Shown: positions 1 to 6,073 of the stretch, piece after piece | Numbering within the stretch: position 1 is the stretch's first letter | Layout: each line of letters begins with the position of its first letter | Assembly (NCBI GenBank): GCA_947311125.1 | Contig: CAMZKI010000108.1 | Location: forward strand, 1-6,073 | DNA from: an uncultured Chlorobiota bacterium | GTDB lineage: Bacteria > Bacteroidota > Bacteroidia > Bacteroidales > JAADGE01 | Direction: 5' to 3' | Length of the DNA: 6,073 nucleotides | Program-made: the position numbers and the translations under genes | Notes under the pieces: model-generated | The model's database searches: none | Told to the model about the DNA's origin: nothing | Seen by the model: the letters and a program-made list of their open reading frames with translations, nothing else

Positions 1-82
1 AAATAAAACAAAATGTTTCAAAAACAAAATTACTTTTTATCACAAAACAATATATTCTTATTATTATCAACTATTTAAGTTG
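1..82. other. AT-rich intergenic DNA downstream of the large gene
   Basis: Very A/T-rich sequence after the TAA stop. It holds a short inverted repeat, CAACT (68-72) and AGTTG (78-82), around a 5-base loop. The stem is weak and is not followed by a clear run of T on the minus strand, so a terminator is not claimed. No open frame or RNA gene is visible. Confidence 0.6.
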
Positions 83-3000
83 TTAAAATTTTGTGATTTT
101 TTTTCTGATTTTTTTCCCTCCAATATTAATTTCCAGTAAATATATACCGGAAGATATATTTCTTAAATCTATATTATGCAAACTTTCTGTTATTACCGAT
201 TTATAAACAATATTTCCCGATACATTGTATATAACAATATTTGCCGGTGTTTTAATATTCTGTAAATTCACTGTTAAGATATTCGTAACAGGATTCGGAT
301 ATATAAGTATTGTTTTTTCTTTAAAATCAAAAATATCGGTTGCGTTTTTTATCTGTAAATTAAATATATCAAAAGTTGATGCTCCGAAAATATCAGTTGC
401 GGTAACTTTTATATTCAACATTTGAACTTCAGAAGGTATTCCGGAAAATGTTTGTGTTTCCGAATTAAAACTCAGCCAGTCCGGTAAAGGATTATTGTTT
501 TCAAGAGTTGCTGATAATGTTAATTCGTCTTCAAAATTACTATCTGTAAATATATCTTCGGAAACAGTATATTCATAAAGTTTATCAGTTTCAGAAACTT
601 GATCGGGTATATCAATATTTAAAACAGGTGCGGTATTTTTTTCAAAATGCAAATAAAATCTGTCGTTGTTTTTTTCAACTGATTGACTAAAAGAATAAGA
701 ACTTTGTTTCAACAAGTTTGTATTAACGTTATTTGTTCTGTCTTCGAGCCAAATATGAGTGCCTTCTAAATCATTTTCCGTCATTTCAAGAAAATACTCT
801 CCGTATTCTCCGATACTTACTCCGAGAGGAACAATTTTAGTTTCCGAAAAATCAGACAATGAGTTAACAGCGAATAAATTTGTATTCTCTTCGAAATAAG
901 AATATAACTGAGGTTTTAAACTATTCCATGCAAACATTTTATATGCATCAAGGTTATAATCGTGTCCTTCTGTAGTACCTGCAATATCCGGAAAGAACCT
1001 TATTATTGTTTCATCGGTATAATTTTCTTTTCTGATTTGTAATTTTATTGTGTTTGTCTGATTTACTGAAGTCTTATAAAATGCTTGAGCACTATGTACT
1101 CTTGCAGATTTGGGCATAATAAACGGCTGAGCATTTCCTGTCGGCAATGCTTTAACAAAAAATCCTTGCCCTGCCGGAATATATTGAGTTCCTCCGTTTA
1201 TTGAAACCCCGCTGTTATCCCACGGCGGATTTCCGCCGTAGCAAAGATATTTGTCTTGTGTATCATCATAATAATAAATAAAATTTTCTATATATGTTTT
1301 ATCAAGCCCGATATTGTCCCAATCTACGGCAGAAACATACGGGTTGCCCAATAAATTCCATCCTTCAAAATTATCCCAGTCAGTTCCGGTAGTCGGTTCT
1401 GCCCCTGTGCCGTTATCCGTATATGATAAAGTAAAAGTTTTATCGGCATCATTCAGAACTCCCCCTGTTTGAGTATATACTTTATCTGCCGTAAAATAAT
1501 TTATATATGCTCTGTCTGTCCGGAAATATTGAGACGGTATTTCGCTGACTCTTGTCCAGCCCGAAGGGTTATACAGCGTAAATCCTTGCCAGAAATCTGC
1601 GACAGTTTCATCATACCATAAAATATTCGGATTAATATCACCCCAGGGTGCAACGGTAAATGTTGCTGTATCAACTTGGGTTAAGGGAGTAAAAATATAA
1701 TGCCAATTATTTCCCGACAAATACCTCTCTACTGTTGCCGGTATATTACCTGTATTTTGAATTAAAGAAGCCGTACCGCTTGCATCAGATTTTATAATTA
1801 AAGCATCCGGGGTTCCGGGTGTATTAATCAGGCTTCCTGCTATATCATAATTATTCCCGGGTGTAAAAGTTACATTTCCTGATATAACCGAAAGATTTCC
1901 GTTTACAAATAAGTCTGTCATTAAAACAGCACTTTTTCCTGTTCTGTCAATCGAAAAATTATTAACATTAATATCATTTTTGAAATAAATACTGTCGATA
2001 TTTCCGTTATCTGCATCTGCACTTATAACAAAATCTGAAGAAGCATCTCCTTCAAAATAGCTGTTAATGTTTTCATATACCCCTTTTAGTTCAATATTTT
2101 TCCCGTTTAGATTAAGTAAACTGTTATTTTGAGAAAGTGTATCATTAATAAGCAAATTATTATTTGTTATAACACCGAGCAAATTAGAATTATTAATTCT
2201 TAAATTATTAAAAGTTTCACTTGTTGCAGATGTTGTTATCGTTTGAGAATTTGCTCCGTTGAAAACAACAGTACCTTTTCCTGCATCAAAAGTTGCCAGA
2301 TTATCCCAGTTGCCGGAAATATAAATAAGCCCGTCATTACTTCCTCCGGAATTCATATCTAAAATCCCTGAATTTTGAATTATAAGATTTCCGTTAATAT
2401 ACAGCGTATCAAGAACAGAGCCTTCAATTGTTAAAGTATTATTATCTATAATAATATCATTACATTGAGCTATATAATCATATTTCGGAGCTTTTACCGA
2501 TGTATGGTCAATAACGGGCTGATTTATGGTTGCAGGAATAGTAACATTCACTGACAAATCAGGAACTGTTAAACCTTCCCAGTTCATACAGGAGAACCAA
2601 TCATTTTCGTATCCTGTATCTCCGCCTAACCATGTTCCGTCAGAATTACCTCCTGTGGTTATTGTAAAGGGCATTCCTATTTCCGCAGAGTTATAAGGTG
2701 CAGTAAAATCTGCATTAAAATTCATTGTTGCATCTCCGGTTCCGTCAGCCCAATTAGCTCCGTTCATAACAGCCAGCAATAAATTTCTTTTAGAATTATT
2801 ATGGTCTGAACTGTTCAAATATAAAGCATATCCCTTTCCTGCAGGCATAGATAAATTAAAACATTCTAAATCCGGATTTAATCTTGATTCTCTGCCTGTT
2901 CCGTCAGAAGCATCAGATACAGGTTGATCAATAGGAACCCAATCAATATTATTTGTTAAGCCCCAAAGCACATTCCCGTCAAGAGTGTAATAAGTTCCTT

Positions 3001-5974
3001 GATCCGTAAAACTGCCTTGAAGCAACCAGATTTGATCACCGTCGGTTGCGTGAATATTAGCAGAACCGACAATATTTGTACTTGTAAAGTCAGTATTTAA
3101 AACTCCGTCAACTTTAATATAATCAGCTTTATAACCGGTTGTGCTGAAAGAAATAATAGAACCGGCAGCAATATTTGAAGCAGCAGTTGAGCTATATGAA
3201 ATTTTAAAAATTCCGGGGTCGGCATTCGGGTCATCTCCTCCTCCGTGCCATTCATAAGTTCGGACATTTGCAGGAGCACCAGCCTCAAACCGTGAGTTAA
3301 CGTATAAAAATTCTGTTCCTGGTTTTATATCTACAAACGTTGCAAGAAATATACTGTCGTTTCCGCCACCCACATTAGAATCAAAACCTATAATCACAAG
3401 CTCTCCCGGATTAAAGTATGTTACGTCTGCAGGTGTTATGCAAGTTTCAGCCCCAAGACTCCACTCACTTCCTTTTCTGACAAAGATTTTAAAACAATAC
3501 TGAATGCCGTTGGTAAGTCCTGTTACGTCAAAATTGGTTTGAGTGCCTTTATAAACGACATAGTCATTTGTTCCTAAATTTGTTCCTAATCCGAAAACAG
3601 AATTCGCCGTATATGCACTTCCGTCACCTGAAGGTATTTGAGTTACAGAACCTGTTTCATGTCCTACAACCATTATTTCATCATAACAAGTTGAAGGATT
3701 TACCCAATATATAGTTGCTCCGTTATTTTGAGGAGATGATCCCTGATTTGATACATCAGAAATTTGAGCTGCTCCTGAAATTTGAGTACCTGTTGTCCAG
3801 TCTGTTCCGTTATAAGTAAACGATTTGAATACATAATCGGCTCCGGCAGTTAAACCGGTTATTGTTACTGTTGTGCCGGTTGCATTATATACATATTTAC
3901 TTGACGTTGTATTTCCGCAATATGTGAGTGCCGCAGAAAAGTCGGTATTCGGAGAAACTAATGTTGAGCCGTCGCAAGACGGGTTACTGGGCGGTAATGT
4001 GCTTTCTCTTGCGGTTATCAGTATTCCGTCGAAACCTCCTGCAGGCAAATTCCACGTTAAAGTTGCCGTAGTATTTGTTATACAAGTCAAAGTAAAACTT
4101 CCTGCATCTTCGGGTAAAGTTGTTTCGTTTCCTTCGGCAGGTGTTCCCGAGATATAATAATCTTCTGCTCCTCCGCTGCAACTGTATTCATAAATTTTAA
4201 AATAATAAATTGTTCCCGGAGTTAATCCTGTAACAGTTGGTGTATTTCCGTTTCCGTTATATACAACTTTATTTCCTTCTCCCGCCGTTCCGACTTCCGC
4301 ACCGGCAGAATAATCTGCATCTGCCGTATATGTATTATTATCTGCAGGAGCAAAAGAAACAGCAGCACCTTCTCTGCAAACAACTATTCTGTTAGTTCCG
4401 TCTCCGCTTGTCCAAGACAAATCAATGCTTGTTGATGTTTTAACAGGAAAAGTCAACGAACCGGCATCAACTGTCGGTTCACTGCAAAAACAATTAATAG
4501 TATGAGTGCCGAGATTAGAAATATAATCCGTTGAATAACCATCCCACTGCAGGGCAGGATCAAAAGCATCTGTTCCGTTTGTATCACCGATAATTACATC
4601 TGTTTTTCTTACCAAAGTATTATCAGCTGTTGAAGTTAAGCCACTCCCCCACTCTGTTCCCGGGTCAGAACCTATCTGTCCTATAATATCTGCCGGTTGA
4701 TTTGTTACCGTATTAAACAATTCTAACGCATCATCTCCGTTGAAAGTCATAACCGCACTTGCTGTAGATAAATCAGCCGTAACACCTAAAGTTTCAGAAG
4801 AATTTTTTATAACATAAACAGCATCGTCAGCTAATGTTCCGGATAAAACCAGCGTATAAGTAGGTGTAGAAGAGCCGTTATTATATTGACGAATTTCATA
4901 ATCAGCCAGATTTATCGTATTTCCGGTTCTGTTATACAGTTCAAGATATTTGTTATTTGAAGAGCCTTCTATGTATTCGGAAATTATAAGTTCTGTAGCA
5001 CAGGCATTAGGGTCGGTAACAGTTCCGTCAACCGCAACATTTTCCGTTATACCGTCAGATGCACTTGCACAAGCAATATTTCCCGAATACGGTGATCCTG
5101 CAAAAGTTAATCCGCTCACCATTCTTGTATAAATTGTTGTAAGAGAAACTATGCCTCCGCTTTGTGTTAAAGTAATTGGGGTTGTCTGAAAAGGTCCTCC
5201 TGATATTGTTGATATTTCCCAGTTTGCAGGAGAAGTGACCGTTATATTATCAGTTAAGTTACTTCCTTCCACCGTAAAACTTTGTTCTCCCGAAGGACCG
5301 CTGCCTTCAACGTAAGTAAAACCGGTTAAAGAATTTGGAGAGACAACTATGTTCGGACCTGAAGGAGTTCCCCATATTTCGATATAATCAAAAGCAATAT
5401 CCTCATCTCCTGCATCTAAACTTAACGTAATTTGAATATCTAATAAGTTTCCTGTTCCTGTCAAATTTTGGGTATACTGAATAAAGCTCGGAGTAATAAC
5501 CGCCCCGTCTCCTGTTCCGTCCCAATCTGTATCTATGTTAGCAGTTGTATTGGTAGCTCCGCTGCTTTCTATCCAAATCCCGTTCTGAAAAGTTCCGGAG
5601 TTATCAATATCATAATCGAAGTGTACGTAATCTGATGCGTCCCAGTCTTCATTGCCGTCAAGTGCATCATCTTCAGCCAAGTAAACTCTTAGTTCAAGAT
5701 TTGTGTATCCGGAAATATTAATATCGTCAAATAGAATTACAGCAGGAAGAATTGCTGCCGGACATCCGGAAGCATCTATATCCTGAGCTGCAAAAAAGAA
5801 GGAACCTTGCAAATTATTATATTTTCCGCCTATATCACTTCCGTTCGTTCTTTCGAAATAATCACCCGCTCCGTCAGAACATTCTGAAACAACAGTGGAA
5901 TAACCACCCGCTGTTTCAAAATCATGAACATAAATTTGAGTTTGTCCGAAAAAAACTTGAGAGAAAATTAAAAT
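83..5974 (-). CDS. Giant multidomain T9SS-secreted surface protein (lamin-tail, FN3 and cadherin-like domains), 5' end truncated
   Basis: Continuous open frame of 1,963 codons ending in TAA at 83-85. The C-terminus is intact. No ATG lies in frame at the right end. The first in-frame start-like codon, TTG at 5810-5812, is not credible, because the frame continues upstream for 54 codons through conserved-looking domain sequence into a signal peptide ending ILIFSQVFFG/QTQ. The true start is lost at the inverted-repeat junction near 5971. Domains in order: signal peptide (1-10), Asp-rich beta-sandwich (14-204), Ig-like sandwich (208-320), lamin tail (326-494), three FN3-like domains (499-848), a module starting ELVIIGFDSN (857-1107), Asn-rich beta repeats (1110-1414), GWNLLGNPY module (1415-1779), cadherin-like domain (1782-1878), T9SS tail (1889-1963). 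From family knowledge, such a protein crosses the inner membrane by Sec and the outer membrane by T9SS, then loses its tail and is attached to the surface or released. No enzyme motif is seen; an adhesive or matrix role is inference. The secreted-T9SS assignment is strong; the specific function is unknown. Confidence 0.93.
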   Translation of the reverse strand: MLIFSQVFFGQTQIYVHDFETAGGYSTVVSECSDGAGDYFERTNGSDIGGKYNNLQGSFFFAAQDIDASGCPAAILPAVILFDDINISGYTNLELRVYLAEDDALDGNEDWDASDYVHFDYDIDNSGTFQNGIWIESSGATNTTANIDTDWDGTGDGAVITPSFIQYTQNLTGTGNLLDIQITLSLDAGDEDIAFDYIEIWGTPSGPNIVVSPNSLTGFTYVEGSGPSGEQSFTVEGSNLTDNITVTSPANWEISTISGGPFQTTPITLTQSGGIVSLTTIYTRMVSGLTFAGSPYSGNIACASASDGITENVAVDGTVTDPNACATELIISEYIEGSSNNKYLELYNRTGNTINLADYEIRQYNNGSSTPTYTLVLSGTLADDAVYVIKNSSETLGVTADLSTASAVMTFNGDDALELFNTVTNQPADIIGQIGSDPGTEWGSGLTSTADNTLVRKTDVIIGDTNGTDAFDPALQWDGYSTDYISNLGTHTINCFCSEPTVDAGSLTFPVKTSTSIDLSWTSGDGTNRIVVCREGAAVSFAPADNNTYTADADYSAGAEVGTAGEGNKVVYNGNGNTPTVTGLTPGTIYYFKIYEYSCSGGAEDYYISGTPAEGNETTLPEDAGSFTLTCITNTTATLTWNLPAGGFDGILITARESTLPPSNPSCDGSTLVSPNTDFSAALTYCGNTTSSKYVYNATGTTVTITGLTAGADYVFKSFTYNGTDWTTGTQISGAAQISDVSNQGSSPQNNGATIYWVNPSTCYDEIMVVGHETGSVTQIPSGDGSAYTANSVFGLGTNLGTNDYVVYKGTQTNFDVTGLTNGIQYCFKIFVRKGSEWSLGAETCITPADVTYFNPGELVIIGFDSNVGGGNDSIFLATFVDIKPGTEFLYVNSRFEAGAPANVRTYEWHGGGDDPNADPGIFKISYSSTAASNIAAGSIISFSTTGYKADYIKVDGVLNTDFTSTNIVGSANIHATDGDQIWLLQGSFTDQGTYYTLDGNVLWGLTNNIDWVPIDQPVSDASDGTGRESRLNPDLECFNLSMPAGKGYALYLNSSDHNNSKRNLLLAVMNGANWADGTGDATMNFNADFTAPYNSAEIGMPFTITTGGNSDGTWLGGDTGYENDWFSCMNWEGLTVPDLSVNVTIPATINQPVIDHTSVKAPKYDYIAQCNDIIIDNNTLTIEGSVLDTLYINGNLIIQNSGILDMNSGGSNDGLIYISGNWDNLATFDAGKGTVVFNGANSQTITTSATSETFNNLRINNSNLLGVITNNNLLINDTLSQNNSLLNLNGKNIELKGVYENINSYFEGDASSDFVISADADNGNIDSIYFKNDINVNNFSIDRTGKSAVLMTDLFVNGNLSVISGNVTFTPGNNYDIAGSLINTPGTPDALIIKSDASGTASLIQNTGNIPATVERYLSGNNWHYIFTPLTQVDTATFTVAPWGDINPNILWYDETVADFWQGFTLYNPSGWTRVSEIPSQYFRTDRAYINYFTADKVYTQTGGVLNDADKTFTLSYTDNGTGAEPTTGTDWDNFEGWNLLGNPYVSAVDWDNIGLDKTYIENFIYYYDDTQDKYLCYGGNPPWDNSGVSINGGTQYIPAGQGFFVKALPTGNAQPFIMPKSARVHSAQAFYKTSVNQTNTIKLQIRKENYTDETIIRFFPDIAGTTEGHDYNLDAYKMFAWNSLKPQLYSYFEENTNLFAVNSLSDFSETKIVPLGVSIGEYGEYFLEMTENDLEGTHIWLEDRTNNVNTNLLKQSSYSFSQSVEKNNDRFYLHFEKNTAPVLNIDIPDQVSETDKLYEYTVSEDIFTDSNFEDELTLSATLENNNPLPDWLSFNSETQTFSGIPSEVQMLNIKVTATDIFGASTFDIFNLQIKNATDIFDFKEKTILIYPNPVTNILTVNLQNIKTPANIVIYNVSGNIVYKSVITESLHNIDLRNISSGIYLLEINIGGKKIRKKITKF
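86..310 (-). other. Type IX secretion system C-terminal sorting domain (type A)
   Basis: Residues 1889-1963, the last 75, begin ILIYPNPVTNILTVNLQNIK and continue with NIVIYNVSGNIVYKS, HNIDLRNISSGIYLLEI and the basic end GGKKIRKKITKF. The motifs YPNP, a VYDVSG-like strand, a 'L..+SSGIY+L.I' strand and a Lys-rich terminus are the classic type A T9SS (Por) tail. From family knowledge it directs the folded protein through the outer-membrane translocon and is then cleaved. Its presence shows that the frame is intact at its 3' end. Confidence 0.95.
341..631 (-). other. Cadherin-like (CADG/He_PIG) Ig domain
   Basis: Residues 1782-1878 start APVLNIDIPDQVSETDKLYE and contain LPDWLSFNSETQTFSGIPSE followed by IKVTATDIFGAST. 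The 'LP.WLSFN..T.TFSG.P' core followed by a V.ATD.FG strand is the signature of the dystroglycan-type cadherin-like / He_PIG family. These domains mediate or space out adhesive interactions and may bind calcium. This copy lies directly before the sorting tail. Confidence 0.85.
638..1732 (-). other. Pre-tail module with GWNLLGNPY and YIPAGQGFFVKA motifs
   Basis: Residues 1415-1779 contain VERYLSGNNWHYIFTPL, DNFEGWNLLGNPYVSAVDWD, FIYYYDDTQDKYLCY, GTQYIPAGQGFFVKALPTGN, ARVHSAQAFYK and FYLHFEKN. The 'WHY.++PL', 'GWNLLGNPY.SA.DWD', 'YIP.GQGFFVKA' and 'VPLG' elements recur upstream of sorting tails in large Bacteroidota secreted proteins. I know of no established function for them. The segment contains a single cysteine (Cys1578) and looks like a compact all-beta domain. 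Confidence 0.6.
1733..2647 (-). other. Asn-rich repetitive beta region (probable beta-helix)
   Basis: Residues 1110-1414 open with TWLGGDTGYENDWFSCMNWE and VPDLSVNVTIPATINQPVI, a pattern that typically introduces secreted repetitive beta regions in Bacteroidota. Short repeated hydrophobic strands with turns follow: LTIEGSV, LYINGNLII, GLIYISGNW, FDAGKGTVVFNGANSQTI, FNNLRINNSN, NNLLINDTLS and LFVNGNLSVISGNVTF. The 'GKGTVVFNGANSQTI...FNNLRINNS' rung is typical of this group. The periodicity and asparagine content suggest a parallel beta-helix or solenoid; this fold is inferred from pattern only. Confidence 0.6.
2654..3406 (-). other. Large secreted-protein module of about 250 residues, only partly recognised
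   Basis: Residues 857-1107 begin ELVIIGFDSNVGGGNDSIFL, then ATFVDIKPGTEFLYVNSRFE and later GDQIWLLQGSF, LWGLTNNIDWVPI, SRLNPDLECFNL and GKGYALYLNSSDH. The opening resembles the 'GDIAIIGYN...FVLL.DIPAGT..' module seen in other T9SS cargo, where it precedes a long Asp/Gly-rich beta domain, but this copy is divergent. An acidic loop, WHGGGDDPNADPG, is at residues 909-921. Function unknown; a lamin-tail-like fold is a plausible alternative. Confidence 0.45.
3431..4480 (-). other. Tandem array of three fibronectin type III-like domains
   Basis: Three consecutive units cover residues 499-619 (nt 4118-4480), 621-737 (3764-4114) and 738-848 (3431-3763). Each starts with a strand ending in a Trp (IDLSWTSGDG, ATLTWNLPAG, ATIYWVNPST) and ends with a VTGLT-type turn followed by an aromatic strand (TVTGLTPGTIYYFKIYEYS, TITGLTAGADYVFKSFTYN, DVTGLTNGIQYCFKIFVRK). 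Units 1 and 3 also share a YTA motif and a VVY strand. These are FN3 signatures. The array is unusually rich in cysteine for a bacterial protein. Such arrays usually serve as spacers or binding platforms on the cell surface. Confidence 0.75.
4493..4999 (-). other. Lamin-tail domain (LTD)
   Basis: Residues 326-494 start ATELIISEYIEGSSNNKYLE and continue with LYNRTGNTINLADYEIRQYN, TLADDAVYVIKNSSE, FNGDDALELFN, ADIIGQIGSDPGTEW and NTLVRKTDV. The 'LIISEYIEGSSNNKYLELYN' opening, the 'NL.DY.I' strand and the 'GDDALEL' turn are hallmarks of the bacterial lamin-tail fold, an Ig-like sandwich common in secreted nucleases and surface proteins. No nuclease domain follows it here. Cysteines bracket the domain (Cys325 before it; Cys495 and Cys497 after it) and could form a disulfide. 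Confidence 0.85.
5015..5353 (-). other. Ig-like beta-sandwich domain, GFTYVEGSGPS type
   Basis: Residues 208-320 contain SPNSLTGFTYVEGSGPSGEQ, then strands with ITVTSPANWEIST, a Gly-Pro turn (SGGPF), ITLTQSGGIVS and TIYTRMVSGL, and a closing NVAVDGTVTDP. I recognise this pattern as a repeat unit often seen in large secreted Bacteroidota proteins, where it spaces functional domains. No binding residues can be picked out. It sits directly between the N-terminal sandwich and the lamin-tail domain. Confidence 0.6.
5366..5935 (-). other. N-terminal Asp-rich beta-sandwich (jelly-roll-like) domain
   Basis: Residues 14-204 begin IYVHDFETAGGYS and end with FDYIEIWGTP. They contain SDGAGDYFERTNGSD, a Phe-rich strand (GSFFFAAQDID), LAEDDALDGNEDWDASDYV, DTDWDGTGDG and DAGDEDIAFDYIEIWG. 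Asp/Gly-rich loops alternate with hydrophobic strands, and the closing 'DEDIAFDYIEIWG' strand is the usual end of carbohydrate-binding-like or anchor-like beta-sandwiches in secreted Bacteroidota proteins. The DxDxDGxxD stretch at residues 148-156 resembles a calcium loop. Sugar binding is possible but not shown. Confidence 0.6.
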
Positions 5975-6073
5975 TTATGTTCATGATTTTGAAACAGCGG
6001 GTGGTTATTCCACTGTTGTTTCAGAATGTTCTGACGGAGCGGGTGATTATTTCGAAAGAACGAACGGAAGTGA
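5835..6073. repeat. Perfect inverted repeat, 103-base arms with 33-base spacer, at the window end
   Basis: Bases 5835-5937 and 5971-6073 are exact reverse complements over all 103 positions; base 5938 (g) opposite 5970 (a) ends the match. The spacer is 5938-5970. The left arm is native coding sequence of the large gene (frame intact, domain-like residues). The right arm repeats the same residues (IYVHDFETAGG onward) on the plus strand, preceded by a TGA stop at 5958-5960 and with no signal peptide, so it is not a working gene start. The arm ends exactly at the last base. Probably a fold-back chimera at a contig end; a true genomic palindrome cannot be excluded. Confidence 0.97.
5945..5974 (-). 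other. Truncated signal peptide (h-region and cleavage site)
   Basis: The first ten in-frame residues read ILIFSQVFFG, followed by QTQIYVHDFE. This is a hydrophobic core ending in a small residue, followed by Gln. Cleavage between Gly10 and Gln11 would leave an N-terminal Gln, which is common in Bacteroidota exported proteins. The positively charged n-region and initiator Met are missing because the sequence folds back on itself at about 5971. The preceding in-frame codon, at 5975-5977 in the mirrored arm, is TAA, and it probably does not belong to the native gene. Confidence 0.75.

Noticed and set aside
1..50. Short A-rich near-repeats (AAAACAAAAT) downstream of the gene
   Set aside because: Expected by chance in DNA this AT-rich; no regular spacing.
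68..82. Possible terminator hairpin after the stop codon
   Set aside because: Only five base pairs, two of them G-C, and no run of T follows on the minus strand; too weak to call.
225..425. Plus-strand open frame of 66 codons
   Set aside because: Lies wholly opposite the coding strand of the T9SS tail and cadherin-like domain; no family resemblance; a shadow frame.
3097..3288. Minus-strand open frame of 63 codons in another frame
   Set aside because: Overlaps the intact large frame and has no recognisable motif.
3873..4181. Overlapping open frames on both strands (94 and 65 codons)
   Set aside because: Both sit inside the FN3 coding region in other frames; the large frame is continuous here and explains the sequence.
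4950..5132. Plus-strand open frame of 60 codons
   Set aside because: Antisense shadow of the lamin-tail and Ig-like coding sequence.
5810..5812. TTG as the translation start of the large gene
   Set aside because: The frame is open for 54 more codons upstream and encodes domain-like sequence and a signal-peptide core, so TTG is an ordinary Leu codon.
5961..6073. A second, divergent gene start on the plus strand
   Set aside because: The frame is the mirror of the left arm, follows a TGA stop, and has no start codon or signal peptide before IYVHDFE; explained by the inverted repeat.
5835..6073. Hairpin telomere or invertible promoter
   Set aside because: The 33-base asymmetric spacer, the position inside a signal-peptide coding region and the stop at the window edge do not fit either; no recombinase gene is nearby.

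Overview
This window is almost entirely one very large gene on the minus strand, read from right to left. It is a multidomain secreted protein of the Bacteroidota (Bacteroidetes) type. The evidence is its C-terminal type IX secretion system (T9SS, Por) sorting domain with the PNPVTN motif, a basic C-terminus, the remains of an N-terminal signal peptide, and AT-rich DNA. A marine, sediment or gut Bacteroidota, possibly known only from a metagenome, would fit, but genus and species cannot be read from the sequence.

Layout, left to right: 1-82 is AT-rich intergenic DNA downstream of the gene, with no gene in it. From 83 (stop codon) to about 5974 is the open frame of at least 1,963 codons. From the N-terminus (right) to the C-terminus (left) it encodes: a truncated signal peptide; an aspartate-rich beta-sandwich; a second Ig-like beta-sandwich; a lamin-tail domain; three fibronectin-III-like domains in tandem; a module of about 250 residues that I can only partly assign; an Asn-rich repetitive beta (probably beta-helix) region; a long module containing a GWNLLGNPY motif, of a kind often found just before T9SS tails; a cadherin-like (He_PIG/CADG) domain; and the T9SS sorting tail. 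No catalytic domain is recognisable, so the likely role is a cell-surface or released adhesin or matrix-type protein. Residue numbers below count from the first in-frame codon at 5972-5974.

The right end (5835-6073) is a perfect inverted repeat: two 103-base arms around a 33-base spacer. The left arm is the 5' coding sequence of the gene, and the right arm is its exact mirror running to the last base of the window. It cuts the frame inside the signal peptide and removes the true start codon. The simplest reading is a fold-back chimera from amplification, library preparation or assembly at a contig end. A real inversion or duplication is possible but less likely.

I see no RNA gene, CRISPR array, insertion sequence, phage gene, riboswitch or convincing terminator, and no evidence for a new defence or mobile system.
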